Below, one piece after another: positions 43,131 through 55,330 of a stretch of DNA of 64,000 bases. Origin of the DNA: Parelaphostrongylus tenuis (lineage: Eukaryota; Nematoda; Chromadorea; Rhabditida; Metastrongylidae); contig JAHQIW010004635.1 in NCBI GenBank assembly GCA_019055375.1, positions 1 through 64,000 on the forward strand, written 5' to 3'. Both the position numbers and the translations under genes were made by a program. Position 1 is the stretch's first letter; every line of letters starts with the position of its first letter. Under the pieces are notes generated by a model, which was given only the letters and a program-made list of their open reading frames with translations, did not search any database and was not told the DNA's origin.

Positions 43131-46100
43131 ACTGTCACTAGAGAAGTTTTTATCGTCATTAAAAGATAGCATATCAGTGGACAGACTTCAACACAGCTAT
43201 GTAATTGTTTGTAATATCATCCCAATTTTTACAGCTATTTGAAAGGCGCGCACAAGTGTGCACGAAACGGTACCTCACCGTAACAAAGGGGTTGAACAAT
43301 CCTACAAATTTTGTACTTGAAAGCTACCTCTTTCTAACCGATAATTTTTAACCTCTTCTTTCTGAGAACTAAATAACGAAGCGTTTCAAAAAAACGACAG
43401 ACCTTTTTCGATTTTCCACGCGGAATAAAAACTGATTTCGGACGCGCACAAAAATCGTGCTCAGTTGATACGCTCCTTCAAGGCGCTTGCACTACCATAT
43501 TACACTGCCAAAATTCTCAAGGCAAAGGGCTAATAAGGCAGCAGAAACTATCCCACGCCAAGGTGGCTTTCCTGGAGTGCTTCATTAATTCCTATATATC
43601 ACTATAAACCGCTCAAATCATCTTTTTTCATCCACTTTTCTCTTCAATTAGGCTACTCATTATGTTTTATTTTCAATATACATAAATGGAGTATATGAAG
43701 ACTTCGCTGAGCACAATGGAAAATGAAAATCAGTTTGCTCCCATGAACATCGTCTTCGTCAATTTCAACTTTACTAGAGCTTTGTCAAAATCCGGTCTCA
43801 GCCACTCCACCCAGCTGATGGTTAATATTATGAAAACGAAGTCGATGAATTTAATTTCGCGCAATATTCCATGACTTTGAGGAGAAAATCAGTTCCGCAA
43901 CGATATGGATAATATCTATTGTGAAAAACTCTTTAAATCCTGTAGGCGGTGATCGCTTTTCTATAGTCAGTCTCCTTGGAGGTGATCTGGATAGGAAGGT
44001 TGCAAACGACAATGAGCATGAAGCTTGAAAAATACCTGTTTACTTCGTGGAATTTAATACGCTAGCACTATTCTCCTTATTATAGGTGTTCTGGCTCCGA
44101 CATTTAATATAAAAAATGTTCCGTTATTGCATCAATGAAATCCAGCAGTCGGTGCAACATATTTTTAAATATCATCCTGCTAGAGCTTACTTTAAACAAT
44201 ACTTCATCGAAGGAAGAGCATGATTTCGATTTACATGCACGATTAACCCTCTGTCCACTGCCTTTAGACTCAACACGTACTTCGCAGCTCAAGATCTTCA
44301 TGAAAAAGATCTGTGGCCTCTGCTGCGTGCCTAGTATGTCAAAAGTAGTGAGTTAAAACTACAGTCGTAGTAAACACCAAGAACATCTTAGAGATTAAAT
44401 AAGGATAACATTTTCAAAAAAGAAACTTCCTGAGAAGAAAAGCACACAAATCTTCTGCGAAAATTTATCACTGTGGGCGAGGGGTTTTTCATGACTGTGG
44501 AATCGCTACGTACAGCACAGGTGTATTACTGGGTAGAAACATCCATGGTGAGGACGGTATCGAAAGCACGTGAATTGAATGAAGAGCAAACCAAAGAGTT
44601 TATGACATCAATATAGTGAAGGAGACAGGAGGCATTCTTCTTTGCTCGCTTTGAGTACTACCATCTTCATAGTCATTGGCGCTATAGGACAAATAATAGA
44701 AGACGCTACGAGAGAGCACTATGAGGCGTGTTTTCGTTAGATTTCGATTTATTTCACTACGAAAGCACTCCAGAATAGAGAACACATCACGTAAGCAAGG
44801 AAAAAAGCAAACAAAAACATCCAGGCGACCTCCGATGAAGCACAACATTCACAGCTTAGGAGGAGGCGGAGCGAGGCGATCTCGGCGACTGTGACGTACT
44901 GGCATCAAAGAGCGTTCGCCAGCGCTTTGGATAAGGGAGGTGTAAAAGGCCTAGACTTCACCCACACTGCGAATTTTTGTAGAACGGGTTGTGAGAGCGA
45001 CACAGATTCTTCAGGAATCTTAGTTCTAGTGGCTGAACTAATTTTAGTTCCGTGAGACTCGATGGCAACAGCACCTGAGAACTTGAAAAGTGTTGAGTCT
45101 GTATAAAAAAACCTTTGCTCTCTTGTTCTAAATTTTCAAAAATCCAGGGCAGCTGCTTCCGTCGCACGCTAAGAACACGAATTTGCTAAGAACACCATGT
45201 TCGATAAACGGAATTCCGTCCATTTATTCGCTTCGGCCGTTTGACAAGCCTCGACGAGCTTCGATTGTCAAAAAGCCAACAAAATACGTAGTGTGAGCTG
45301 CAGCAAATAGAATGCTGCCGTGGCAAAATGAAAATACTTTATATTATTGATTAGGATCCATAAGTTCAATTAGTCTTTATTCCAATTCATAACGTTCATT
45401 ACGACCTGAGACATACTTGCCAAATTGAAGGACGCCTTAATTTCGGCTAAATACGAATCAAATACACTGTATATGTGGATAATGTGTTAGCAGTTGCGAA
45501 TGAAAGACTATAACCGTTCAAATTCAACCACCCTTCTGCAAACAATTTCCGTCTGAGCTATACTTATGCTCCAGATCTTCAGCCGTAGCAAGGCATCTGT
45601 CTAGATCCTTCTTTATCAAGCCTCATGGCAGATGTTTGCCAATACAAAAATTCGCCACAGAGTGAGCATTTTATTCGAAGACATGAGAGAGCGTGCACTG
45701 ATTTTTGCTTATTGATTTTACACAATAACAGGTGTGCAGTCCCAAGAAGCTCGTGTAACTACTATAAGTGTGATTTTTTTCCTGAAAGTTGCTTTGACGC
45801 ATGTAACTCAATTCTAAAACTTCTTGTAACCAACCGATAACTTATTCACAGATATTGTGGCACATGTTCCCCATGAAAAGCTCAATTCTGAATTTAGAGA
45901 TAAACAAAAATCACTCAGTGCAGTTTGTTGATCTGTAATTTGAACACCAATTCACTTACTTTTCACTGTGATCGCTGGAAAGAATGATAGTGGGATGGGA
46001 ATGTGCGGACAAAAACTTATCGAAACAGACATAGTATAAGTTGCAAAAAAACCTCAAAATGCTGGCAGCAATGTAATTCTATGATGATTTGTAGTCGTAA
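43131..46100. other. No gene recognised
   Basis: Several short open frames. The frame at 45,625-45,840 is cysteine-rich (about ten Cys in 71 codons) but has no signal peptide or splice context that I can support. Confidence 0.35.
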
Positions 46101-46104
46101 CATA

Positions 46105-46395
46105 GAGCTCTCAAGGCTCTCGGAGTTGCTCAGTTCCTGAGGGATGCGCCATGCATTCAACTTCGTTATGCACCGCTCAAAGTGAAAAATGCATATGTGG
46201 CCTTCAGGATAGCTCGCGGTGGGTTGCCAATGTATCGAATCAGTGCTGAAGTCCTCCTAATCAAGCGAGGCATCGTGACCCGTCGACCCCGAAGGAATGA
46301 GAGCCTTGGTACTTCGGGGAAGTGCGATTGAATCAGCGACCATATGTGTATCGAAGGGCACCTTTAGCCACTTAATTACACACGCACCCTTAGTC
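46105..46395 (-). repeat. tRNA-derived SINE (family 1), minus orientation
   Basis: Body landmarks in reverse (GAGGGATGCGCCATGCATTC, GGCCTTCAGGATAGCTCGCG, ATCAGTGCTGAAGTCCTCC). A degenerate tRNA-like head lies at the right end near 46,340-46,395. Confidence 0.75.
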
Positions 46396-47089
46396 GTAAC
46401 ACATAGTAAATAATGGCATGTGTAACATCCATCCATCATTCATAATCATGAATCAACATAGAGAAGCTTCTTCTACTTGTCGTGGTGTTCACAACTCGTC
46501 TTTTTCATTGAGAATTAGTGTTCATTATCAAAAAACTAGTAACAGTTAAAAAACTAAAAATTAGGTGTCGTAGCGCGTGGTACGAACGCAAATAAACCAA
46601 GCGGCGTGGTGTTGAATGAATGTCATGTCTCGAGAAAACCTGTTCCTTCATTCCCTAGATGGGTAAATCAATGCCAAATCTGATTAAGATTAAAGCACTG
46701 ACCTATTACATTGGAAGGCCAGCAATGCCATTGTATAGGTCTTATTTACATTCAGTCTCATCCACCACGGATATCAGCGCATGGCGCATCTCCATGAAGC
46801 GATCAATTTCGAACACTTGTCTTTTTTTTTCCGCCCTGAATAACGTTGAGCACATTTTCACAACAAAATCAAACAGTAATATCAGCACATGCACTGACTT
46901 TTTGAGTGGTCAGCACAGTGGACACACATATCGCATTCGGATTGCTTGGTTAGTCTACAAGTTTATGATTTAGGCCTATTACCTGGGATCTGAGTATGCC
47001 TTTGCCTCTTGTGATTGCCTTAAAAAATATTCATCTTTCCTATCTAAGTGTTCCTTGATGCAAAGCATTTTGCAACATGTAAGATTTAA

Positions 47090-49740
47090 CCCATAAGGAA
47101 CGGCTGTAGAAATCGATGCGAGCAGAGCAAAATACGTCATTTTCAAGGTTTTTTCGCCGTTTTGCGGAGAATTTTTGAATTGTCGTATTATTTTTATAAA
47201 AAAAAATTCTCATTCCGCAGGTATGATTATGGCTTAGATATATGCGTCTTGTATAGAGAAACGTTGGCTTATCAAAGAATTATGCTGGAGTTGATGATTT
47301 ACCATAGTTTTATAAAAGACCGAAGAGCCATCATAGTGAATAAAAATCGAAAACAATGAGTAATTTACAACAAAAATGATAACGCATGTGGTATTAGATA
47401 CTAGTTCATCGATAATTCGCACTATAACTATGTTTACATCAGTCATTCGTTTATTTTCAATTATTCAGAGTTGACGTGCGTGAGAAGATTGAGTACTTAT
47501 GGATAGTGAAAGAATTCTAAAAGTGTAGGGAAGAGTGTAGGAACACTCGGGTATAGGAGAACCAGTAAGTAATACATATTTATATACATATGCTACCATT
47601 GCTGGCCAGTACATAAGCTGCCATTTGATGGAAGCTCGACAGATGTCCAAGGCGGTGTCGTGCTTAACTGCCGAGAATCAATCGACTTTTACGAACTGTT
47701 CATGCTTGTTTGGCAGCTGATTGTGCAATAGACAAATATCTACGGCAAGCAAATGGACCCTCGCTGGGAAAACACGAACATCGAGGAGATAAAGCGATTC
47801 TTAGCCATACGTATGCAGATGACCATCGCGAAGTTCCCACGTATAAAGGATTACTGGAGCACTCATCCAGCTTTCAATAACCCCTATTTGGGGTCAGCTT
47901 TCGTCAAGAGACACATTTGTCCACCTTATGAGGTGCTTGCATTTCACCAACAATGCAAGGTGGGACGGACAAGACAGAATTCACTGAATAAAAGCACTGC
48001 TAGAACTTACCAACAAATTGTAAAGTTGTGTACAAACCTGGGAAGGGACATATGCATCGGCGAATCGTTGATACCCTCTAAAGGAAGAATTGTGTTCCGC
48101 CAATACCTTCCGCTCAAAAGGAGCAAGTGCGAGTTTAGACTCTTCAAACTGTGCAGTCCAGGAGGGTACACTTTCAAGACAATTTTGTACCGAGGTGCTG
48201 TCACAAGTGGCACTTCGACTGGACGTGCTGCAGATGGTGTTATGATGGACCTCATTGATGAGTTACTAAATGAAGGAAGACACCTTTACACGAACAATTG
48301 GTACACCAATGTATCTATGCTGTGAGACTGCTGCAGAAGAACACGTACTTGACTGGAGCATGCAGAAAGAATAGACAGGGATTGCCAAGAGAGTTCATGA
48401 AGCAGAAAGTAGACAAGGAGCATCAGTTTGCCGTGCAGAATAAAAACAATCTTCAAAGAGCGCGTGAGGAACATAACGCTTGTTCACTTTGAGATGAGGG
48501 TGTATGGCAGCTACCTACTATCAGATATGGCTCTTCAGCCTACAACAAACCGCGTTTTGGAGACAACACAAGAGCATGGTCGTTGCACTGAATGTTACCG
48601 AAGATAGCAGAGGAAGGAATTCTACAAGTGCTCGACAAAAAATTAAGCGAGTACACACTAGGTGCAGTCTATGTAAGAACTTTCTCTGTTTGGAATGTTT
48701 CAATTTCACCTATGCAAAATGTGGTCGCAAGCGTTTTAAGCCTTCGGAATAAGATTTGTATAGTATATTCCAAATTATCATTATGTTTATTGTCTAGGTG
48801 ACGATGAATTGATTTTCCATAATGTGCCAATTGTTGATCGTAAAATGTATGATTTTTCAGGCAACAAGGAAAAATTGTTGACCGATACTAACTTGTCGGG
48901 TAATTTTTTGCTGTTAGATGTTAATTTTATGAGTTGCTGATTGTTAAATAGATATTTTGAATAAAAGGCTTGCAACATCGGCGTTATGCAAACTACTGGT
49001 CAGAAATATGGGCCCTCAAAGAAGTACTCACCGCAGTGATAAACGCGGCCTTTCGTGCACTTACTCCAGCTATATAATACATCTGTCTCCACAAGGACCT
49101 CTGTCAGAGGTGTTTGGTTGTAAGAGATGTGCTCTCAAGCTACCTTCTTGCAAGACAAGCGATAGAAATGCATAATAACGGTTGAAAGTTAGTTTTTTTT
49201 AGGGATATGGTATTGCCGCTGAGCGATGAAAGATTCTATGAGCAGTCGCTCTTTTTAACAAAACATTCTTATAGAAAACTCACTTATGATATTCCATCCT
49301 TTTTTAGGCGATAAGATACCTCTGACATATAAAATTCATCTGTAATTACCGATAAATCGACTACGGCGTCCAAGTGGCGGGGTAGCATTTTAGGCCTGAA
49401 ACATGAACTCCTTTTCACTTTTACTGCGCCATATGTTATTTCAAAAAAACAATTTTATCATCAGAATTCTCGAGATTTGGGCTATCCAATGAGTACAAAA
49501 ACTTTAGTGAAGAGCAATATAGCGGCCCCAGCTCGGCAAATGAAGAAAATTGAATGTGAAAAATAACTTATTTTTGCTGTTACAACATAATAAAAAAATT
49601 TTTTCTGAAGCTAAACAGTTTCTCGGATTCACAGGAATTTAAACTTCTAAATGGTTATCAAATGTCTATAAAAAATTTTTCTGCAGCTAGAAAGTCCTTC
49701 AAACAATTGTGTACCTGAGCTGGTGTACGTCCTTTAGGGG
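47090..49740 (+). mobile_element. Dead piggyBac-type transposon
   Basis: The left end is TTAA followed by CCCATAAGGAACG. The right end is CGTCCTTTAGGGG followed by a mutated TTAA (CTAG). TTAA flanks and CCC-starting termini are piggyBac hallmarks. The 2.65-kb element contains a transposase pseudogene (47,615-48,750). The shorter element at 52,781-54,111 matches both outer parts but lacks the transposase. Confidence 0.85.
47615..48752 (+). pseudogene. piggyBac transposase pseudogene (DDE_Tnp_1_7-type)
   Basis: The translation begins around VVLNCRESIDFYELF, is cut by a TAG at 47,729-47,731, and then runs 190 codons from 47,753 (EIKRFLAIRMQMTI, YWSTHPAFNNPYLGSAF). Two of the catalytic aspartates are replaced: the DES(M)IPFKGR-type motif reads GESLIPSKGR near 48,060, and the YTDNWYTS-type motif reads YTNNWYTN near 48,290. 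A frameshift follows at about 48,320, then PREFMKQKVDKE and, after further shifts, the C-terminal zinc-binding cysteine cluster (RCSLCKNFLCLECF) near 48,660-48,710. It cannot encode an active enzyme. Confidence 0.9.
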
Positions 49741-49744
49741 CTAG

Positions 49745-50860
49745 CTATGAGTCTTCACTGAGGTTACAAAAGGGATGAAACTTTTGGACTCCTTAGGAGA
49801 AGTATTTAGAAACACTAGTCATTGGGAATCAAAAGATAAAACGAGTTTGAAATCTCACATTAGCCTAGTAATAAGCACAGTAGACTCAAGCTTCATTTTT
49901 TATGGATTGTTTTCCAACCAGCAAAAGGTCCTGATATAAATCTTATTTGGCTGGCATTTTGTGGTCCTTCTCTTTTGCAGAGCCGATGATTCAAGCCAAT
50001 TGCCTGCTGTCGTTCGCTCTCGCGATATGGGGCCTTAGTAGTCGTACTGGATCGAATTTCTTGAGTGCAACACCATTCGAATGCACCAGTTAAGAAAATT
50101 CGACCCCGGTACAAATATGAAAATCTATAACGCGAGGACGAACAATTGTGAACTATCGACGAGGATCAATGGATTTTGAAAAGAAAGATGTCATTGAAAC
50201 GCTGGCGGATCAAAAGTTATATAGCAATCTTGTAAGCTGAAAAATCCAGAACAGTGTTGATCACAGTAAAGTTAAGTAAAAGTTGGTTTTATGAATTGCA
50301 TATTGTAATAACTTTCCTTAACTGTGCGCTATTCAACACAATGTTCAACAAGATATTAATGATCTTCGAGTGCGAACGCATGCACACTGGATTCGGAGCA
50401 AAAAAGAGAAGAATAGAAATCTAATGAATGGTAGAAGAACATCTCAATCACCGATGTGTTGAAGGCAGCTCCAAACGCACTGAAAATTTTTTGGCCCTAG
50501 TCCCTCCTGGTGAATGGTTTACCAGAAAGTCAGATGATAAGCAAGGTGCTGATTCGATCCCCTACTTCAAAATTCTCTTGCAGTCAATCAACAAATGCCT
50601 TAGGTATCACCTCAGTTCGGCTTCCTCCAAAATTGCAAGGAAATTGTCTCTAACTGCATTCTACGTCATTCGTGAAGAAAATGCGATCTCAAAGCAGCAG
50701 CCGAAGCATCACATGAATCATTCGATAATCCATGTAAAGGATGAGGACGAGGAAAAGAATCAAATGTAGGAAGTGCTAGAATCTGCGCAGTAATTTGAGA
50801 TACAGGGTCGTGTAAATGAATCAATAAAGATGGTCTGCTCTACAAGTTTTTTCGCAATGA
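49745..50860. other. No feature recognised
   Basis: The 113-codon frame at 50,428-50,769 is open and hydrophilic with an acidic tail, but it has no recognised domain. It may be part of decayed transposon DNA next to the mariner remnant. Confidence 0.35.
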
Positions 50861-50974
50861 TGTTTTATGCAGTTTTTTTATTTCAAATCGGGTTACTCGC
50901 GAAAGGGTGTGGTTGTTGGAGAATGTTCTAGTAGCTCTAGTCAGGGGTATACAAAAAGAGATACGAGTGGAAGG

Positions 50975-51950
50975 TTAACTGAGAATCAAAATGAATCATT
51001 GTCATTTAAGCTCAGTTGTGCTTTACGAGTATGTGTTGAAGACCAATATGAAGAACGGCGAAAAGATCAACACTGTGTTTGGGTTAGGCATTACTACCGA
51101 TCGAATTGTGAGCCACTGCTTCAACCGCTTCAACGAAAATGATACGAGCTGTCAAAGTCAACTCCACTCACACCGACCACTTACTTCTAACGAAGACACT
51201 GCGCACAAGCTAGTAGTGCATACGATCGCTAATATCAGGGATTTGGAGCAAACCTTGGACACGGCCGCAGCACTATCGTTCGCATCTAGGTGAGATGGGT
51301 TACTGCAAAGTAATGTCTCTATGAACACCTCATGCATTAACTAACCACAACCATGCTGAAAGCATGACCGCCTACAAAAGTCTTTTGTTGTGAGCGCGCA
51401 AGTAAGACTTTCTCAACTCGATCATCACCGAATATGAATCCTGGGTTCATTAAAGAACATCACGTACCAAGCCTATTGGGTGTCTCGCGGCTAAGATCCG
51501 TCAGTTCAATCAGAGCCAAAGTTCCAAGCTCTTGAGATCATGCTCCTGACTATGTTCGCTTTACGTATTGACGTCTACGAGAGACAACTTCGAAACTTTG
51601 CTGCATCAGTACGAGAGAAGCGTCCGAAACGGCCCAGTGTCGCTTTTCTCCAAGATAAGACTTGGCCTCACTTTGCAAAGTCCACCCGCCACGTTTTGGA
51701 GAAATTGGGTTGTAGCAGGGCCCACATCCACCGTAAAGCCCTGACATTGCTCCATCGGATTATCATCTCTTCTGCGATCTAATGCAGCATGTACGAGAGA
51801 AAAAATTCAAAGGCCCATCAGCTCAAAAGCTATCCCACCAGATTTTTCGTGCGCCAGCCTCATTTTTCTGGAAGAAAGCATCCAACGTTTGCCTAAAAAT
51901 AGTTGCATATCACTGATCATGGTGGTGATCATATTGCTGATTAATTCATT
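50975..51950 (+). pseudogene. Dead mariner transposase
   Basis: The N-terminal part (from 50,991) reads LSSVVLYEYVLKTNMKNGEKINTVFG, DRIVSHCFNRFNEND and HRPLTSNEDTAHKLVVHTIA, matching the mariner helix-turn-helix region. After a gap, 51,625-51,720 reads FLQDKTWPHFAKSTRHVLEKLG (second Asp region). A frameshift later comes PDIAPSDYHLFCDLMQHVR (third Asp region, 51,750-51,810), ending near FWKKASNVCLK. It has several frame breaks. It differs from the mariners at 28.3 kb, 30.6 kb and 61.0 kb. Confidence 0.8.
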
Positions 51951-52662
51951 TCTTTGAATGGATAACAACTGAATTGATAAGATCGACCATAAATGGATTA
52001 ATAAGAGTATTGCAATATGAATTAATTATGGGACAACCCAAGATATTTCGAAATTTTAGCAAGTTAGTAATCGTGATTTTTAGGATTTAAGGACTCTCAA
52101 GTTAAACAACATGTTCAATGTTTCGTGGTTAGCTAAACTATGGAGGATTAGTTATCAAATGGGCACACTATGTCAGCTGTCCAGCTCATCACCTCCAAGA
52201 ACTAATTGATAAATCTAATTGACGTTACTCAGTTGGTCTTCGGATTACTAATGCATGTTGATGCTTCATTCTTGGGCGGACACGAAATTGTCAATAACAA
52301 GCTCAATTCAAAACTAGCTCACGTTACCACGGCTTTGATTTTTTCATAGCTTCGAGAGTTCGAATTGGCACGCAATCTACTCAATGAAACGCTTTCGCAG
52401 GTCATGCAAAGAAGTACGATACATGAATTTCATTCGCATAATAAACAGATTCTTCAAATGCTCACAGGTTTTGCTCATTATAGATCTTTCAGATAGCAGC
52501 CGTAGGGAATTTTTTATGGGTGGCAAAAGGATTTGGAGTGGAAAGCACATATCGCCATATAACTTTTGATCAACTGGTTTTAATGCTTCGCTGTGTGCTT
52601 GGTAGACTAAGCCCGTTGACGGTTAGTTACTGACAACTCTTGTACCTTATATCAAAATAAAG

Positions 52663-52776
52663 TGGTAGCAGAACAAGGGCCTCGGTGGCGTAGTGGTGGC
52701 ACGCCCCTTTGGCATGAGTGAAAGGCAGGTTGAACTTTTCTCTTATATTTCGTAATTTGCATATCACTTAGTATGC
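52663..52776 (+). repeat. Family E tRNA-headed repeat, partial
   Basis: The head GGCCTCGGTGGCGTAGTGGTGG with a degraded B box is followed by the family E terminus AATTTGCATATCACTTAGTATG. The TTAA at the left end of the piggyBac derivative follows immediately, so the transposon inserted at the end of this repeat. Confidence 0.6.
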
Positions 52777-52780
52777 TTAA

Positions 52781-54111
52781 CTCTAATGAACCGCTATAAA
52801 AGTTGATGCGCGCAAAGCGAATTGCGCGACTTTGTTGTTTGATTAAGGTCTTTTTCTCCGTCTTGCGATAATTTATGGAATTCTCATCTTACTTTGATAG
52901 AATAAGATTTTCTCTAGTCGCTTTTGGTTCATATATGTGTCCTGTATAGAGAAAGACACTGGTTTACTTGCGCAAACATAGTGAATTTGGCAATCAATCA
53001 ATTGTATTGATTGCACAAACGATAATAGAAGTTATATCTTGAGTTTTGATCTTCCCTAGTTTTATATAAGACCCATTTGTTATCAGAGTGAATGAGGATT
53101 AAAAAACAATTAGCAATTTATCAAATATTAAGGTGCATTTCGTATGCAATACCAGTTCAATCATAACTCTCACTATAACTAAGCTTATATCAGTCATCCG
53201 TTAACTTTCAATTACTTAGAGTTGGCATATGTCAAAAAGGAAGTTGAGAACTTATGGACAGTGGAAGAATTTGCGAGCGTGGAGAGGCAATCTGTCTGCT
53301 TTCAAGCTACGTTCTCGCAAACAGGCGACACTAATAACAATAGGGCTGAAAGTTTGTTTATTTTTCGACAAGGACGTGATATTATCGCTGAAAAATGAAG
53401 GATTTCATAAGAAGTAGTCTCCCTTTACATAAAAAAAGCTTTTCTAAACGGTCCATTGGCGATATTCCACTCTATGTAACGTTAAGATATCTTTGACATA
53501 GAAATTCTACCTATTAAAGGATAAAGGATGAAGCTCTTGGCGTTGATCACTCCCTGAGCGATGCGCCATGCATTCGTCTTCGATTTTCAACTTCGCTTGA
53601 GTGATTGAATGCATATCGGGCCTATACAATGTCTCGCGGTGGCCTCCCGCTGAACCGATTCAGTGCTGCTTATCCTCCCAGGCAAGTCTGAGACCAGTCT
53701 GGTACCAATTTACCGACCCCGGAGGGAGTGGATGGCTTGGCGAGCGATGAGCGCGGGATTTGTCGCGAGTGCTTTTCGCTCTTACAGCGTTATATGATGC
53801 CATTTCAGGAAAATAAAAAACGTCTTCAAAACCCTCAAGATTTAGCTATCCAATCGCTAGTCAAACGTTAGTGAAGAGCCATATCGAAACCTTAAAGCCG
53901 AACAAATGAACGAAATGGGGTGCGAAATATAACTTTATTTACGCAGTTACAACGTAACAGAAAGCCTACTTCTGAAAGCTAAACATATCGTTGAAATCGC
54001 AAAGATTTAGGCTTTTGAATGATTATCGAATGTCTGAGAGAAAACGTTTATCCAGCGAGAAAGGCCTTCAAACAGTCATATACCATATTTGATAAACGTG
54101 GTCCCTAGGGG
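52781..54111 (+). mobile_element. Deletion derivative of the piggyBac element, with nested SINE
   Basis: It is flanked by intact TTAA on both sides (52,777-52,780 and 54,112-54,115). The left part (to ~53,290) aligns with 47,090-47,520, and the right part aligns with 49,120-49,740. The transposase gene is absent. A SINE family 1 copy (53,522-53,800) sits inside the right part. It was probably mobilised by the full-length relative. Confidence 0.85.
53522..53800 (-). repeat. tRNA-derived SINE (family 1) nested in the piggyBac derivative
   Basis: Reverse-oriented body landmarks (AAGGATGAAGCTCTTGGCGTT, GATGCGCCATGCATTC, GTCTCGCGGTGGCC, GGTACCAATTTACCGACCC) end in a truncated head near 53,790. 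It interrupts homology between the piggyBac derivative and the right end of the element at 47,090-49,740. Confidence 0.85.
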
Positions 54112-54115
54112 TTAA

Positions 54116-55110
54116 TTATATAACTATCACATGTCGATAAACTCCCCTATAAGCGCTGGGAAGACTCAAAAAGATTAATCGTTCATCAGAGGTTTTTCTT
54201 TTGATCGATATAGTCAACAAGAGACAGTGAACATCTTTTTGTCAACACATTAGACACTCGGCAATAACGCACAGCTGGCGCCGCAAGACTTCGAACTCCT
54301 CGTGACTCAAAGCAGCCAAACAACTTCAAGAGGACTACGACTCCCGAATATATCCGGATAAGTGTCCACTTAATAGAGAAACGCTAGGGCAAGGCATACA
54401 GTCCCTAAATAAATTAGCACTGCTTAGCAACTTATTCAAGATAGTTGACTCACCTTCTCATCATTTTTTCAATATTTTCAAAAATCTAAGTCTTTCTGAG
54501 TGACCGGATATGGCACGGCAATGGTTTTGCTCAGCCAAATGAAGGCAGTTTGAACATAAAAGTCATCCTAGAGCTTTCTCAACATAATTCCCACTCAGAA
54601 AGCAAAATTTCAAAAAATTCTGAGAAGCAGATAAATGTGTTGCTGTAGAGTTGAAACTTCACGGCTGAAGATTGAATGGGAAGAATGACAAAGAGGCTTT
54701 TGACATCACACAGCAATTCAATTCATCTACTATAACAACGAATGACATGAACATTTAAAGGGCTAAGTCAGCTAAGCATTAATACATCCACGACCGTGTG
54801 CTCCCACCATATCCGCTCTTGGTCAAAAATGCTTTAATCTTCCAACTTTGGACTTACAAATAATATCTCATAGTGAACTTTACTTATTAAATTGAAAATT
54901 ACCAAATTCTGCAGATTTCCGGCTACATAATACGACTTTTCCTTCTTTATTAGGATTGAACTCCAGATCGTCTCCTTTGCTTTTCATCGATGATCCTATA
55001 TCAAGCACTGAAGCGGTGAAGATGCTTCTCTCTGCAGGATGGAAAGAGTGCCGGAACGAACCTTGAGCTTGTCGCTTTATGCTGGAATATTTTCATATTT
55101 TCTTCATTAT
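54116..55110. other. No feature recognised
   Basis: AT-rich sequence with short open frames only. Confidence 0.4.
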
Positions 55111-55114
55111 GCAT

Positions 55115-55330
55115 TCCGGATTTCGGCTTCTACATCATACGTGAGCAGTCGGCTGATTTCCTTTGAAGCCCGGCCAAGGATCCGTTGCCGAAATCCATTC
55201 CTTGAAAACGACATCGTGAATACTTGAAAAAGTCTTGCAAGGCTACGTCAGGAGACTAAGGAATATTATATGCATGACCGGCAATATACCATTTAGATTA
55301 TATGCTGGGGTTCGCGCAACTAGTGAAGAC
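55115..55330 (+). repeat. Dispersed repeat, copy 2 (pair with 29,985-30,250)
   Basis: It matches the copy at 29,985-30,250 in order (TACATCATACGTGAGCAGTCG, GCCCGGCCAAGGATCC, GAAATCCATTCCTTG, GCAAGGCTACGTCAGGAGAC, CAACTAGTG). The nature of the repeat is unknown. Confidence 0.6.

Noticed and set aside
52681..52750. Functional tRNA gene (head GGCGTAGTGGTGG)
   Set aside because: The B box is degraded and no acceptor or anticodon stem forms; it is the head of a family E repeat.
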